The notes under the pieces: model-generated
What the model was told of the DNA's origin: nothing
What the model saw: the letters and a program-made list of their open reading frames with translations, nothing else
Databases searched by the model: none
Part shown: positions 48,935 through 58,704 of the stretch, piece after piece
How the letters are laid out: each line of letters opens with the position of its first letter
Position numbering within the stretch: the stretch's first letter is position 1
Translations under genes and position numbers: made by a program
Origin: Nostocales cyanobacterium Centralia_MAG_434
GTDB taxonomy: Bacteria; Cyanobacteriota; Cyanobacteriia; Cyanobacteriales; Nostocaceae
Assembly: GCA_021324415.1 (NCBI GenBank)
Contig: JAJPJF010000417.1
Location: 1 to 64,000, forward strand
Direction: 5' to 3'
Length of the DNA stretch: 64,000 nucleotides

Positions 48935-50427
48935 GTATGCACCTCCGTTCATTTCGGCTACGAGTTGCCCTATTGTCTACAACGCTGGCTGGAAGCGCCT
49001 TAATTGGGTTTGGCACTGTCTCCTGGCTACAGATTTATGATGCCAAGATTAGCCGTCTCGATGCAGAACTGGTTAATGAATTGATGCAGATAAGCCATTT
49101 ACCTGATCGAGAACAATGGCAGATCTATGCCAATTCATCACCCAATGCCTTGGGTACCAATACAAAAACTCCTACCGCACTGCTGGTGCTTGATGCCAAC
49201 GGTACCATACTCTATCAATTCAACTCTTTACCTAAGGATCTCGATGTGAATCGTTTGCTGATTCAGCATCTTCAGTCAGTGCCTTTACCACCTGCTTTTA
49301 CCAGGGAACCACCTCCACCAGCCGATCCAAATCCATCCCTCGAGCAATTGCCTACTGTTCACCCACCCATCCCTAAATTCGTAACTGAGCACACGGCAAT
49401 AACAACTTGGCGGATTGGAGCAATTAACTTTCCTAATGTTCGGGTTGCGATCGCTGTTAGCCTGCAAGCTGTCAATCAGGAAATGACTGCTATTCGCAAC
49501 ATCTTCTTCATTTTAATTCCCGGAGAACTTTTGTTAGTTGCTGGAGGGGCATGGGTGGTTTCTGGTAGCGCATTGCGCCCCATCCGACAGTTAACGGGTG
49601 TTATTCAACAGGTAACCGTCAAAGGGCTAGACCAGCGGATTCCATCGAGGACAACAGATATTGAGTTTGTTGAACTCATTCAGGTGTTTAATCAAATGCT
49701 AGAACGCCTTGAACGTAGTTTTACACAAGCCTCACGCTTCAGTGCTGATGCCGCGCACGAACTAAAGACACCATTGACTATTTTACAAGGTGAACTGGAA
49801 AGAACACTTCAACAGGCTGAACTCGGCTCGGAGGCACAACAGCGCTTGAGCAATTTATTGGATGAAGTGCGCCGCTTAAGTAGCATTATACGTAAACTTT
49901 TGCTACTGTCTCTAGCAGACGCTGGACAAATGAGCTTGTGCCCAGTTGATCTGGATTTGTCAAAGTTGCTAGTCGAAATGCTAGAAGATGTGGATCTGTT
50001 GGCTCCTCAGTTGACTGTACAAAGCAACATTGCTGAAGAGTTGCGGGTACAAGGCGATCGCGATCTCCTCACCCAAGTACTGCAAAATCTATTTAGTAAT
50101 GCTATCAAATACAATCTCCCTGACGGCTGGATCAAGATTCATGCCCAACAAACTAGAACAACTGTGTTCGTTACAATCACCAATGCATCCCAAGATATTC
50201 CCAGGGGCGATCGCGATCGCATTTTTGACCGCTTTCATCGTGGTGATCCAGCGCGAACCCGCAAGGTAGAAGGAATAGGACTTGGGCTCAGCCTTGCTCG
50301 TGAAATTGCCAGAGCACATCGTGGAAACCTCACCCTTGACGCAACACCCTCTGGTCAAATAGCCTTCACCTTAACCTTGCCAATTAGACAACAACTCATG
50401 CAAGATAAATTTTCAGAAACGCTTTAA
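48931..50427 (+). CDS. Transmembrane sensor histidine kinase, partner of the OmpR-type regulator
   Basis: 498 residues. TM1 is at about 10-30 and TM2 at about 190-215. Between them is an extracytoplasmic sensor of about 160 residues with a Pro-rich stretch ('[12 protein letters not shown]'). HAMP, the H-box '[20 protein letters not shown]', the N-box '[10 protein letters not shown]', and G boxes ('[12 protein letters not shown]', '[16 protein letters not shown]') are all intact. The layout is that of metal/envelope-stress kinases (CusS/RppB-like); the ligand is unknown. It is coupled by a 4-bp overlap to the regulator. Confidence 0.9.
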   Translation: MSMHLRSFRLRVALLSTTLAGSALIGFGTVSWLQIYDAKISRLDAELVNELMQISHLPDREQWQIYANSSPNALGTNTKTPTALLVLDANGTILYQFNSLPKDLDVNRLLIQHLQSVPLPPAFTREPPPPADPNPSLEQLPTVHPPIPKFVTEHTAITTWRIGAINFPNVRVAIAVSLQAVNQEMTAIRNIFFILIPGELLLVAGGAWVVSGSALRPIRQLTGVIQQVTVKGLDQRIPSRTTDIEFVELIQVFNQMLERLERSFTQASRFSADAAHELKTPLTILQGELERTLQQAELGSEAQQRLSNLLDEVRRLSSIIRKLLLLSLADAGQMSLCPVDLDLSKLLVEMLEDVDLLAPQLTVQSNIAEELRVQGDRDLLTQVLQNLFSNAIKYNLPDGWIKIHAQQTRTTVFVTITNASQDIPRGDRDRIFDRFHRGDPARTRKVEGIGLGLSLAREIARAHRGNLTLDATPSGQIAFTLTLPIRQQLMQDKFSETL

Positions 50428-51170
50428 TTCTGAGCAGTTGATGCAATTGATTTTTCTTGATACTCTGCTGCGTAGTCAATCACGCACATTGTTTTGTAGT
50501 TGGTATGAGTTCCATAAGCGACTCCAGCCACTTTAAACGCAGAGTTAAAAATGTTTTTTCTATGACTGCGACTCGGCACTCCATCATCAACAATTAACTG
50601 CATAACGATATCTTGAGCCGTACTCAGACCATAGCTGATATTCTCTCCAGCACTAGATTCCCAATTTCCATAGCGATCCATACGGATAGATGGGTCACTA
50701 CCATCGCTACCATTGTGACCCGTTGTACCTTTTGAACCACTATCTTTGACATGATCCATAGCAGCTAAAGACATTCCTTTAGATGACCTGAGAACACTAA
50801 TAGGACTAGCTTTTCGAAGAAATGCAATGGCTTCGTTAACAGGGGCTAAACCTTCATTTGTTTGGATAAACACATCATTAGAAATTTTGACTCGGTTACC
50901 TTGAAAACGCTGTTTGTAGTTTTCCAAAATAGGGATGTACGCTTTAGGATCTGTCCGAACCAAGTTCATTTCATCTATTACTTGCTGTTCTAAGGGTGAT
51001 AGGTAACTGATGCCTGTCTTCGAGGTAGGCTGAGAAGCTTGAGCTATAGTATGGGTAATATTGCGTATATGTTCCGCTCTTGCTAAAAGTGGATTAAATA
51101 GAAACAATAAGAAACTACAATTTGCCATGAAAATAATAGGGAAAAACACACGAAATTGACTGTGATGCAT
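50424..51170 (-). CDS. Secreted CAP/SCP-domain protein, paralogue
   Basis: 248 residues from the ATG at 51170, which starts directly at a signal peptide ('[24 protein letters not shown]'). The longer frame to 51239 adds a hydrophilic leader and is less likely. The CAP domain includes '[20 protein letters not shown]', '[10 protein letters not shown]' and '[16 protein letters not shown]'. It is a clear paralogue of the protein at 34103-34810, which points to a duplication with both copies kept. It overlaps the kinase stop by 4 bp in convergent orientation. Confidence 0.87.
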   Translation of the reverse strand: MHHSQFRVFFPIIFMANCSFLLFLFNPLLARAEHIRNITHTIAQASQPTSKTGISYLSPLEQQVIDEMNLVRTDPKAYIPILENYKQRFQGNRVKISNDVFIQTNEGLAPVNEAIAFLRKASPISVLRSSKGMSLAAMDHVKDSGSKGTTGHNGSDGSDPSIRMDRYGNWESSAGENISYGLSTAQDIVMQLIVDDGVPSRSHRKNIFNSAFKVAGVAYGTHTNYKTMCVIDYAAEYQEKSIASTAQN

Positions 51171-51763
51171 AATGACTTCACAATTCCTGTTATGCTTTGT
51201 TATTGAAGTCTGCTGCTCAATGCACAGATTCTTGAACACGTTAAAAAGTAGAATTCAGTTTTAAAAAATACTTAAACTGAAGTCTTTACCTGTGGCATCA
51301 AAGTAACTTAGCTCATTAAAATCAGCAAACCGTAGACTTACCGAAGTCTGATATGTAAAGAATTTAGGGAGATATGCTGATTACGTAATAGGCTTATATA
51401 GCAATCCTAAATGATTCACAAACACGGAGAAACCGGGTTTCTGAGGGCTAGCAAATTTGTCACTCAAATAGGACTGCTATAGCGATTTGTCTAGTTGCTG
51501 CTAGCAAAAACAATTCCACTATTTTTTGTTAATTATTTAGGTATTTTTCTCTACAATCTTATACCTTACTAATTATTACTTTTGGCTAACTCCTCTTTTT
51601 GACAGCTAAGACTTATGAAAGAGTATAAGTTATTCATTTTTTACTAAAACTCTAGATAATATTGGAGTTTGGACTTAAAAATTTGTCAGACATAAAAATA
51701 AATTTTTATACGTGAACTCCAATAAATAAACGAGAATACTACAAGCACCGGAGACAATAGGTC
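51171..51763. other. Divergent spacer between CAP and SRPBCC genes
   Basis: About 590 bp. It contains copy 2 of a dispersed repeat (51392-51445), enclosed in a larger imperfect inverted repeat (TATAGCAATCCTAAATGA near 51397 against TCAAATAGGACTGCTATA near 51465). The remainder is AT-rich promoter-type DNA. Confidence 0.55.
51392..51445. repeat. Dispersed hairpin repeat, copy 2
   Basis: It shares TATATAGCAATCCTAAAT and GAAACCGGG with the reverse complement of 3064-3135, but lacks about 17 bp in the middle. The central AGAAACC-G-GGTTTCT is a small perfect hairpin. Confidence 0.65.
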
Positions 51764-52246
51764 ATGGACCAGCTAATCAAAGTTGAAAAGACGGTGACAA
51801 TTAATAAGTCGGCAGAGGAACTCTACCACTTTTGGCGTAACTTTGAGAACTTGCCGCGCTTTATGAAGCATCTTAAAAGCGTGAAAGTATATGACGATAA
51901 ACATTCACACTGGATTATCAGAAGATTGTTAGATGGAAGTGCTGAGTGGGATGCAGAAATTGTAGAAGATCGGGAAAATGAATTGATTGCCTGGAATGCG
52001 GTTTCAGGCGGAGACATTGATAACTCAGGTTTTGTCCGCTTCAGACCAGCACCTGGCGAGCGTGGTACTGAAGTCAAATTCGTCACCGAGTATAAACCAC
52101 CTGGTGGTGCGATTGGCTCTTTGATTGCCAAATTATTTGGTGAAGAACCGCAACAGGAGATCAAAGAAGATTTACGCCGCTTCAAAATGCTTATGGAAGC
52201 AGGTGAGATTGCAACAATAGAAGGTCAACCAAAGGGTAAGAGTTGA
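51764..52246 (+). CDS. SRPBCC (START/cyclase-like) lipid-binding-fold protein
   Basis: 160 residues. '[34 protein letters not shown]' is the typical polyketide-cyclase/START N-terminus, followed by '[15 protein letters not shown]', '[19 protein letters not shown]' and a C-terminal helix with '[11 protein letters not shown]'. The family binds hydrophobic ligands, and such cyanobacterial members often lie next to medium-chain dehydrogenases, as here. It is probably cotranscribed with the alcohol dehydrogenase 128 bp downstream. Confidence 0.83.
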   Translation: MDQLIKVEKTVTINKSAEELYHFWRNFENLPRFMKHLKSVKVYDDKHSHWIIRRLLDGSAEWDAEIVEDRENELIAWNAVSGGDIDNSGFVRFRPAPGERGTEVKFVTEYKPPGGAIGSLIAKLFGEEPQQEIKEDLRRFKMLMEAGEIATIEGQPKGKS

Positions 52247-52374
52247 ATATCTTACCAGTAGCTTTAATCCAAACACAAAAAAGATTACTACATCAAAGTG
52301 AGATTGCAACCCTCACAGAACTGTCACTACTAACAGCTAGTGACCCTGCTTTGATTCATACGGGAGGAAAAATA

Positions 52375-53541
52375 ATGAAAGCAGTTTCCTGGCAAGGCGC
52401 TAAACACGTGGAGGTCGAGACTGTACCTGATCCCAAAATCATGAACCCGCGTGATGCTGTCGTTAAAATCACGACAACAGCGATTTGCGGATCTGATTTA
52501 CATCTCTATAACGGCTACATCCCCACCATGGAAAGGGGTGATATTCTGGGTCATGAATTTATCGGGGAAGTTGTTGAACTCGGCAGTGGGGTTAAAAATA
52601 TACAAATAGGTGATCGGGTGATTGTACCATTCCCTATTGCCTGCGGTAACTGTTTCTTCTGCAAACACCAGTTATGGTCGCTCTGTGATGACTCCAACCC
52701 CAACGCTTGGATGGCAGAAAAAATTATGGGTTATTCCCCATCTGGTATTTTTGGCTACTCCCATATGCTGGGCGGCTATGCCGGAGGACAAGCTCAATAT
52801 GCCCGTGTTCCTTTTGCTGATGTTGGTTTGTTTAAAATACCAGATGGGCTAAAAGACGAACAAGTCATATTTCTGACAGATATCTTCCCAACTGGATATA
52901 TGGCAGCAGACAACTGCAATATTCAGCCCGGTGATACTGTTGCAGTCTGGGGCTGTGGACCTGTGGGACAATTCACCATTCGGAGTGCTTACTTGCTAGG
53001 TGCAACGAGGGTGATTGCGATTGATCGAATTCCCGAACGCCTACAGTTGGCAAAAGAAGGCAAGGCAGAAATTTTGAATTATGAGGAAGTCGATATTGGT
53101 GAAGCCCTCAAAGAAATGACGGGTGGTCGCGGTCCAGATGCTTGTATTGATGCGGTGGGAATGGAAGCCCACGGTTTAGGACTAGATGAATTTTATGACC
53201 AAGCTAAACAGGCAGTGCGTCTAGAAACAGATCGTCCTCATGTTCTGCGGCAAGCGATTGTCGCTTGTCGCAAAGGTGGCACTGTATCCATTCCTGGTGT
53301 TTATGCTGGCTTTGTAGACAAGATACCAATGGGTGCTGCCATGAATAAAGCCTTGACATTTAGGATGGGACAAACACACGTTCATCGGTATATAAAAACA
53401 CTACTCGAGCACATTCAAAATGGGGATATTGATCCATCTTTCGTGATCACCCATCGTCTATCACTAGAGCAAGCACCACTGGGCTACGAAATGTTCAGTC
53501 AGAGAAAGAATAACTGTATCAAAGTTGTCCTTAAACCCTAA
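52375..53541 (+). CDS. Zinc-dependent medium-chain alcohol dehydrogenase
   Basis: 388 residues from the ATG at 52375, which has a GGGAGGA ribosome site; the frame is open back to 52243, but that extension is not family sequence. Catalytic zinc: '[12 protein letters not shown]' and 'GHEFIGEVV'. Structural zinc: '[15 protein letters not shown]'. NAD site: '[12 protein letters not shown]'. It is close to glutathione-dependent formaldehyde-dehydrogenase-like threonine/alcohol dehydrogenases; the substrate is not determinable. It follows the SRPBCC gene. Confidence 0.88.
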   Translation: MKAVSWQGAKHVEVETVPDPKIMNPRDAVVKITTTAICGSDLHLYNGYIPTMERGDILGHEFIGEVVELGSGVKNIQIGDRVIVPFPIACGNCFFCKHQLWSLCDDSNPNAWMAEKIMGYSPSGIFGYSHMLGGYAGGQAQYARVPFADVGLFKIPDGLKDEQVIFLTDIFPTGYMAADNCNIQPGDTVAVWGCGPVGQFTIRSAYLLGATRVIAIDRIPERLQLAKEGKAEILNYEEVDIGEALKEMTGGRGPDACIDAVGMEAHGLGLDEFYDQAKQAVRLETDRPHVLRQAIVACRKGGTVSIPGVYAGFVDKIPMGAAMNKALTFRMGQTHVHRYIKTLLEHIQNGDIDPSFVITHRLSLEQAPLGYEMFSQRKNNCIKVVLKP

Positions 53542-53546
53542 TTTTG

Positions 53547-53571
53547 TTAGATGGGCATTCTGCTCATCTAA
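53547..53571. terminator. Bidirectional terminator between convergent genes
   Basis: An 11-bp stem (one G-T pair) TTAGATGGGCA/TGCTCATCTAA with a 3-nt loop. It fills the 33-bp gap between the alcohol dehydrogenase and nucleotidyltransferase stops. Confidence 0.8.
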
Positions 53572-53574
53572 ATC

Positions 53575-56331
53575 TTATTTGGGAGGCTTATTGAGAGGAT
53601 AGTGTTCTGCTAAAAACTGCTCTGCCTGAGTGCGATCGCTCACCACTCCATCTAAAGCTGCAGCCCGTAAATCATCTAACATTTGCCGATACATTGGTCC
53701 TGGTTTATAGCCTAGTTGTCTTAAGTCATTCCCATTCAAGGGAGGCTGAACTAGTGACCAAACTGTCAAATATTTCCAAATTGTATGCCTTAGCGGTTTT
53801 GGACTTTGCACAGCAATTAATATCAGTGTTGGTAAGTCGTACTGCCGAAGCAACTGCACAACTTGACTGGGGCGCACCTGTTCGACTCCCTCCACAAACA
53901 AAGAAACATTATTGATATCTGCTCGCACTTGTGCTAAGGACTCTAGCCTAGTAATACTATCCTCTGGCAATTGCAAATTTTTTGCTACCCTCCCTCGGTA
54001 TTCTGGTGCTACGTGGGCAATCAAAGCTTCTAGGCGCATTTGCCAGTAAACTAAGGTTTGCTGAGTGTCAAATCGTCGTAAACACCTCTCCAGTAGGCGT
54101 AACTGGCGCAGAAGTTCTGCATCAAGCTTGAGGGAGGGGTGAATGCACTGCAATGCCCCCAAATCTGCAAGTAGTTCTAAAGCTCTTTTCCAATAGGGAG
54201 CTTCCAAGATGTGTTTCAATTCTGCCTTCAGTCGAGTTTGCAGAGCAGGTGCTTTAGAGTTTTCTTTAGATGTGCGATCATAAACGCCACTGTTGATCGC
54301 ATAGCGGATATATGCTTCTGTTTGATCTTCCAACTGAAATCCTAGCCTGACAGCAAAGCGGACGCCGCGATAAATACGAGTAGGATCTTCGATAAAGCTG
54401 TTAGCATGGAGCACCCGAATTTGCCGACGTTGTAAATCTTGCAACCCACCGAAGAAATCAAGCAACGTGCCTGCACGCGGAGGAGTGAGTCTTAGTGCTA
54501 GTGCATTGATTGTAAAATCACGACGGTATAAATCTTGACGAATAGAACTAGCTTCAACTTCAGGATTCGCGGCTGGATAGGGATAAAATTCTGTTCTGGC
54601 AGTAGCAATATCAACCCACAAAGAGTCTAAATCGGGGTCTTTGTGCCAGAGTAAAGCCGCAGTTTGAAAAGCTCCATGTATTTCTAAGCGTACTCCTGGA
54701 TAAATTTCCTGAAGTGCTCTTGCCAATTCCACGCCAGCACCTACATCCGCAGCTTGATGAAAACCATCAACCACCAAGTCTATATCCTGAATCATCAAAC
54801 TAGCTGAGGCTTCTTCAGCCAGTAGCAAGTCGCGTACTGCTCCCCCTACCAGATAAAGATGCCAACCCCGTTTTGCTGCTGCAAGTGATGCTTGCGTGAG
54901 CAATTCCCACAATTGAGGAGCAAGTCTACGCTGTAGTTGAGAAAGATTAAGACTATTTTCCCCCTCAAGACCTTTCCCTTTTTTCCCCTCTTTCCCTCTT
55001 TTCTTCTCACCCTCACGTTCTTGATGTAATTCCCTTAACACATCTGTACGGGTGACAATCCCCACTAACTGTCCATTCTCCAGTACAGGCAAGCGTCCAA
55101 TATCATATGTCACCATCAACGACTCGATCGCTGGCAGTGTTGTCTGGGGGGTAATTGTCTTCATATTGGTTGTCATGTAACCTTTGACAGGTGCATGACT
55201 AAACCCGTGGTGCAAGGCAATATCCAGATCACGTCGAGAAATAATACCAACAATTTGTCCTTGGGTATCCACAACTGATAAACCAGAGTGCCCGTAGCGT
55301 AATAAAATGCGCTGTGCTTCCTCAATTGTCGTTTCTGGACGAATAGAGCGCACTGGGGAAGACATGAGATCCCGCGCTGTCGGGGGATGGGGGATCTGGT
55401 CTTTGAGTCTATCCAGCAGTTGTTGTAATATGTTTTGTGCATTTGCTCCACGTAAATTGAGAGCAGCTGCTTTTGCATGACCACCGCCACCTAGTGGTTG
55501 AAACAATTGGTTGAGATTAACATTCTTGATTTGCGATCGCCCAATGACTGTTAAGCGTGACGTCTCACCATCTTCTAGAGAATGCTCATGGAGCAGTAGT
55601 AAAGCATCTATCTGTGTTAACTCTACTAGCCGTGTGGCAAGAGTGGATAAACCAGGGACAAAGCTATCTGTTTTGAGATGAACCCAAGCAATCGTATATC
55701 CATAAACTTCTATAGATTGCACATTTTGTAATGCCTCAGTGAACAGCTGCTGTAACTGAGGAGATAAATTTGGTTCAACATACTCAGCAATAACTGACAA
55801 ACTGACACCTTGTTGCATCAACCAAGCCAAAGCTTGAGCATCCCTTGGGGTGGTGTGGTCAAATGTGAGGGAGCCAGTGTCAACATGGATACCCAAAGCC
55901 ATGACAGTTGCTTCTGCTGGAGTTAGAGAAATCTGTTGCTGTTGCAATTGCTCCACGATTAGAGTTGTGGTAGCTCCTACAGAAGAGATATGACATTGCG
56001 TGGCGGGAATATCTCCTTGTTGTTCTAGGTGATGATCGTAAACTACAATTTCCCTGACATTAGGTAAATCTAACCATTCAGCGGCTTTACCCAGGCGATC
56101 GCGCTGTTGTGTATCCACCACAATCAAGGAGCGGATTTTTTCAGGAGCCACAGAACGACGCTCAATCAGTGGATACTCATCCCGGTATAATGCCAGAAAA
56201 TCCCTAACACCGGGGTGAGCTCCACTTGGCAGCACAATCTTACTACCAGGAACCAAGCGCGTTAATCCCACAGCGGCTCCCAGTGCATCAAAATCTGCTG
56301 TTATGTGGCACAAAATTAAATCCATCATCAT
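53575..56331 (-). CDS. DHH-CBS-tRNA nucleotidyltransferase/poly(A) polymerase fusion
   Basis: 918 residues from the ATG at 56331 (three tandem ATGs; upstream sequence to 56397 is not family-like). Order: DHH phosphoesterase ('HITADFDALGAA', 'VVDTQQRDR', 'VYDHHLEQ'), DHHA1 ('PLGGGGHAKAAA'), two CBS domains, a Lys/Gly-rich linker (about 437-458), then a class II nucleotidyltransferase ('LVGGAVRDLLLAEE', 'IQDIDLVVDG', 'RRDFTINALALRL', 'EDPTRIYRGVRFAVRLGF'). This fusion adds A, or CCA, to tRNA 3' ends in deep-branching bacteria and cyanobacteria. CBS may sense adenylates. Confidence 0.9.
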   Translation of the reverse strand: MMMDLILCHITADFDALGAAVGLTRLVPGSKIVLPSGAHPGVRDFLALYRDEYPLIERRSVAPEKIRSLIVVDTQQRDRLGKAAEWLDLPNVREIVVYDHHLEQQGDIPATQCHISSVGATTTLIVEQLQQQQISLTPAEATVMALGIHVDTGSLTFDHTTPRDAQALAWLMQQGVSLSVIAEYVEPNLSPQLQQLFTEALQNVQSIEVYGYTIAWVHLKTDSFVPGLSTLATRLVELTQIDALLLLHEHSLEDGETSRLTVIGRSQIKNVNLNQLFQPLGGGGHAKAAALNLRGANAQNILQQLLDRLKDQIPHPPTARDLMSSPVRSIRPETTIEEAQRILLRYGHSGLSVVDTQGQIVGIISRRDLDIALHHGFSHAPVKGYMTTNMKTITPQTTLPAIESLMVTYDIGRLPVLENGQLVGIVTRTDVLRELHQEREGEKKRGKEGKKGKGLEGENSLNLSQLQRRLAPQLWELLTQASLAAAKRGWHLYLVGGAVRDLLLAEEASASLMIQDIDLVVDGFHQAADVGAGVELARALQEIYPGVRLEIHGAFQTAALLWHKDPDLDSLWVDIATARTEFYPYPAANPEVEASSIRQDLYRRDFTINALALRLTPPRAGTLLDFFGGLQDLQRRQIRVLHANSFIEDPTRIYRGVRFAVRLGFQLEDQTEAYIRYAINSGVYDRTSKENSKAPALQTRLKAELKHILEAPYWKRALELLADLGALQCIHPSLKLDAELLRQLRLLERCLRRFDTQQTLVYWQMRLEALIAHVAPEYRGRVAKNLQLPEDSITRLESLAQVRADINNVSLFVEGVEQVRPSQVVQLLRQYDLPTLILIAVQSPKPLRHTIWKYLTVWSLVQPPLNGNDLRQLGYKPGPMYRQMLDDLRAAALDGVVSDRTQAEQFLAEHYPLNKPPK

Positions 56332-56512
56332 TGGGTTAGGGCGATCGCAGTTTTTTCGGCATGGGCATAGGGTATGCCCCATGCCCAACCTTAACAAAAT
56401 AATTGTTTATTCTCACTCCCCCTACTTAAAGTGTTGCGATTTCTGCTAGCTTAACAAATAAGGAAAAACCTTATCTATTTTTAAGAATTTCACCGTCTTG
56501 GGAGAATCAAAA

Positions 56513-56701
56513 ATGACTATCATATTCCAAATTGCTTTATTAGCTTTGGTCTTTGTATCGTTTGTCCTGGTTATCGGTGTTCCCGTTGCCTATGCCACTC
56601 CACAAAATTGGAATGAATCCAAAAGGTTGCTTTGGATTGGCTCCGGAACTTGGATTGCCTTAGTGCTTTTAGTCGGTGCATTAAACTTTTTCGTAGTTTA
56701 A
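56513..56701 (+). CDS. psbZ: Photosystem II protein PsbZ
   Basis: 62 residues with two transmembrane helices: '[20 protein letters not shown]' and '[19 protein letters not shown]'; the connecting loop '[14 protein letters not shown]' is the PsbZ (Ycf9) signature. It is a peripheral PSII core subunit at the CP43 side that stabilises supercomplexes and antenna interaction. The frame can start 15 nt earlier, but the ATG at 56513 follows a GGGAGA ribosome site and matches the family. It is divergent from the nucleotidyltransferase. Confidence 0.95.
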   Translation: MTIIFQIALLALVFVSFVLVIGVPVAYATPQNWNESKRLLWIGSGTWIALVLLVGALNFFVV

Positions 56702-56993
56702 GCGACAGCTGCAAATCAAACAGACAAATAGGATAAAACAGGAGTAGGGGGAGTAGAGGAAGCAAGTTGGGAAGAGAAAGCAGGCTATATGACGACAAAC
56801 TATCTCATCTGCTGATCTTCCTGTCTCCCCATCTCTCTATCTTCTCTAAAGCCTGTTATTTTTTAGTGAAAGTATGGAGATGTAAAGCTGAAAATCCTAA
56901 TAAGTAACAGGACTCACTGAGATGCCTACACCGTATTACTTGCAGTCGGTATAGGAAATTTTACCCAAAATTATAATTGAGTTTGAGGCGATC

Positions 56994-57578
56994 ATGGCAG
57001 TTTTCGAGGGAACTTTTGCTCAGATAGAGCCTTTGCGGTTTGCACTGGTTATTGGACGATTCAATGACCTGGTTACCAACAAGCTGCTAGAAGGATGCCA
57101 AGATTGCTTGAAACGTCACGGCGTCGATATCAATCCTCAAGGCTCTCAGGTAGATTACATTTACGTACCAGGTAGTTTTGAAGTCCCTGTTGTAGCTCGC
57201 CAATTGGCACTCTCCCATCGTTATGATGCAATTATTTGTCTAGGTGCTGTTATTCGGGGTCAAACGCCTCATTTTGATTACGTATCTTCTGAAGTCGCCA
57301 AGGGCATTGCAGCAGCAGCCTTTCAAACTGGTGTACCAGTTATTTTCGGTATTCTGACAACAGATACCATGCAACAGGCTTTAGAACGAGCAGGTATCAA
57401 AAGTAATCATGGTTGGGACTATGCCATGAGTGCTCTAGAAATGGGTAGCCTGATGAAACAATTGCGCTCTAACCTTGTCGCAGAGCAGCCCTATGTAGGA
57501 AACTCTCAATCTTTACCAGCTTCACTTAAAAGTGCAAGTATTGGCAGTTTTTCTACTGAAACTCAAGAACTGGGCTAA
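56994..57578 (+). CDS. ribH: 6,7-dimethyl-8-ribityllumazine synthase
   Basis: 194 residues. Lumazine synthase motifs: '[19 protein letters not shown]', '[15 protein letters not shown]', '[19 protein letters not shown]', '[20 protein letters not shown]' and '[13 protein letters not shown]'. It condenses the ribityl pyrimidine with 3,4-dihydroxy-2-butanone 4-phosphate, the penultimate step of riboflavin synthesis. The C-terminal 35 residues are an extension beyond the fold. The start is ATG at 56994. Confidence 0.96.
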   Translation: MAVFEGTFAQIEPLRFALVIGRFNDLVTNKLLEGCQDCLKRHGVDINPQGSQVDYIYVPGSFEVPVVARQLALSHRYDAIICLGAVIRGQTPHFDYVSSEVAKGIAAAAFQTGVPVIFGILTTDTMQQALERAGIKSNHGWDYAMSALEMGSLMKQLRSNLVAEQPYVGNSQSLPASLKSASIGSFSTETQELG

Positions 57579-57582
57579 ACAT

Positions 57583-57618
57583 GGGAAGTGGTTAGTCACT
57601 CCACACTAACCATTTCCC
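57583..57618. terminator. Strong hairpin after ribH
   Basis: A 14-bp stem (one G-T pair) GGGAAGTGGTTAGT/ACTAACCATTTCCC with an 8-nt loop, 4 bp after the ribH stop. A-rich rather than T-rich sequence follows. Confidence 0.7.
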
Positions 57619-57697
57619 AAAATTCAAAACTAAAATTTCAAATTCGCTATTGACAAACAAGGAGAAATCTGAAATGATTATATATAGTCAAAAAGTC

Positions 57698-57769
57698 GCG
57701 GGTATAGCTCAGTGGTAGAGCGTCACCTTGCCAAGGTGAATGTCGCGCGTTCGAATCGCGTTACCCGCT
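57698..57769 (+). tRNA. tRNA-Gly (GCC)
   Basis: A complete 72-nt cloverleaf: acceptor GCGGGTA/TACCCGC, anticodon stem TCACC/GGTGA around TTGCCAA, T-loop TTCGAAT. The anticodon is GCC and the discriminator is T. CCA is not encoded. Confidence 0.96.
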
Positions 57770-58292
57770 TGTTAAAGAGCAGCAAAAAACTAGTGAATTG
57801 AACAGGGGTGAAAACATCTCCATTGTTGCACCTTATAAAACAATTCCGAGAAAGCTAAGATCAAAAGGGTGTAGCCAGCTACTTTTGAGCAAGGTATATT
57901 AAACTTAAATTAAAAGTGGGAAAAGAGAAGGTCAACAACCCCCACCTCTAAGTCGGGGCATTCAGATTATTCTTGAAGCCCCCATAGTTGACTAAGCTAA
58001 GTACGTTAAGTACTAGGTTAATGGAAGTGATTGAGTCCTATCTACGATTGCGCAGCCAGCTAGTAGCTCTAGAACTGAAGGATTAAACTAAGTGTATGGG
58101 GTTAAGCTAATGTCCTTTAGATAGTATCAAATGTTGATTTTGCTAAGGCTACTTTAACTGGAGTAGCAAGGTGTTCCCGGCATACAGGGAGACGAGATGA
58201 TTCATTGCTAAGATTGCTAGTCTCAAGAATCTTGATCAGGGAATAGCACTCTTATAGTCGTAGATCCACACGCTCAAGTCAGAATATCACTT
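57770..58292. other. Unexplained 0.5-kb spacer
   Basis: About 520 bp with stops in all frames yet higher sequence complexity than other spacers. Visible: a CCCCC...GGGG pairing (about 57938-57960), an AGTAC...GTACT inverted repeat (about 58000-58014) and several G/C-rich clusters. It could hold a structured RNA or the end of a lost mobile element; neither can be proved by eye. Confidence 0.4.
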
Positions 58293-58700
58293 GTGCAATC
58301 ACAAAAAGCAGAAAAAATTGACTTTAATAGCGAATATCCTTGTCCCTGTCGTCGGAAGGGGCAATTGGTTCCGATTACCCTGACAGAAGCATTTGGATGC
58401 GATCGCTGTCAGCAAATATTTGTGGTGGAAGATAATGGTTATGCACTGGAGCAACTTTCTACTACTTATCCTTACAAACGAGCTTGGCACTGGACAGGGA
58501 GTACTTGGCAAGTTGTTCAACCTCGTTTATCAGAAAGCTATCTGCCAGTAGCGCTTGGTATTATTTTCGTGCTAGTGATTATATGGTTACCATTAGCACT
58601 GCGATTGGCCAGTGGTGCCAATATTATTGCTTGGGCAATAGTGGCGGTGCTGTTGGCAATTCTGCCAGCACTGATGGTCTGGCTTACCTACAGACGTTGA
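58293..58700 (+). CDS. Zinc-ribbon two-helix membrane protein
   Basis: 135 residues with a GTG start at 58293. The N-terminal Cys-x-Cys ('CPCRRKG') and Cys-x2-Cys ('CDRCQQIF') could form a zinc ribbon. Two transmembrane helices follow ('VALGIIFVLVIIWLPLALRL' and 'IIAWAIVAVLLAILPALMVWL'). The function is unknown. It ends 4 bp before the proA-like start, so the pair is probably cotranscribed. Confidence 0.72.
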   Translation: MQSQKAEKIDFNSEYPCPCRRKGQLVPITLTEAFGCDRCQQIFVVEDNGYALEQLSTTYPYKRAWHWTGSTWQVVQPRLSESYLPVALGIIFVLVIIWLPLALRLASGANIIAWAIVAVLLAILPALMVWLTYRR

Positions 58701-58704
58701 GTCA

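Noticed and set aside
52243-52374. 44-codon N-terminal extension of the alcohol dehydrogenase
   Set aside because: Not family sequence; a strong ribosome site precedes the internal ATG at 52375.
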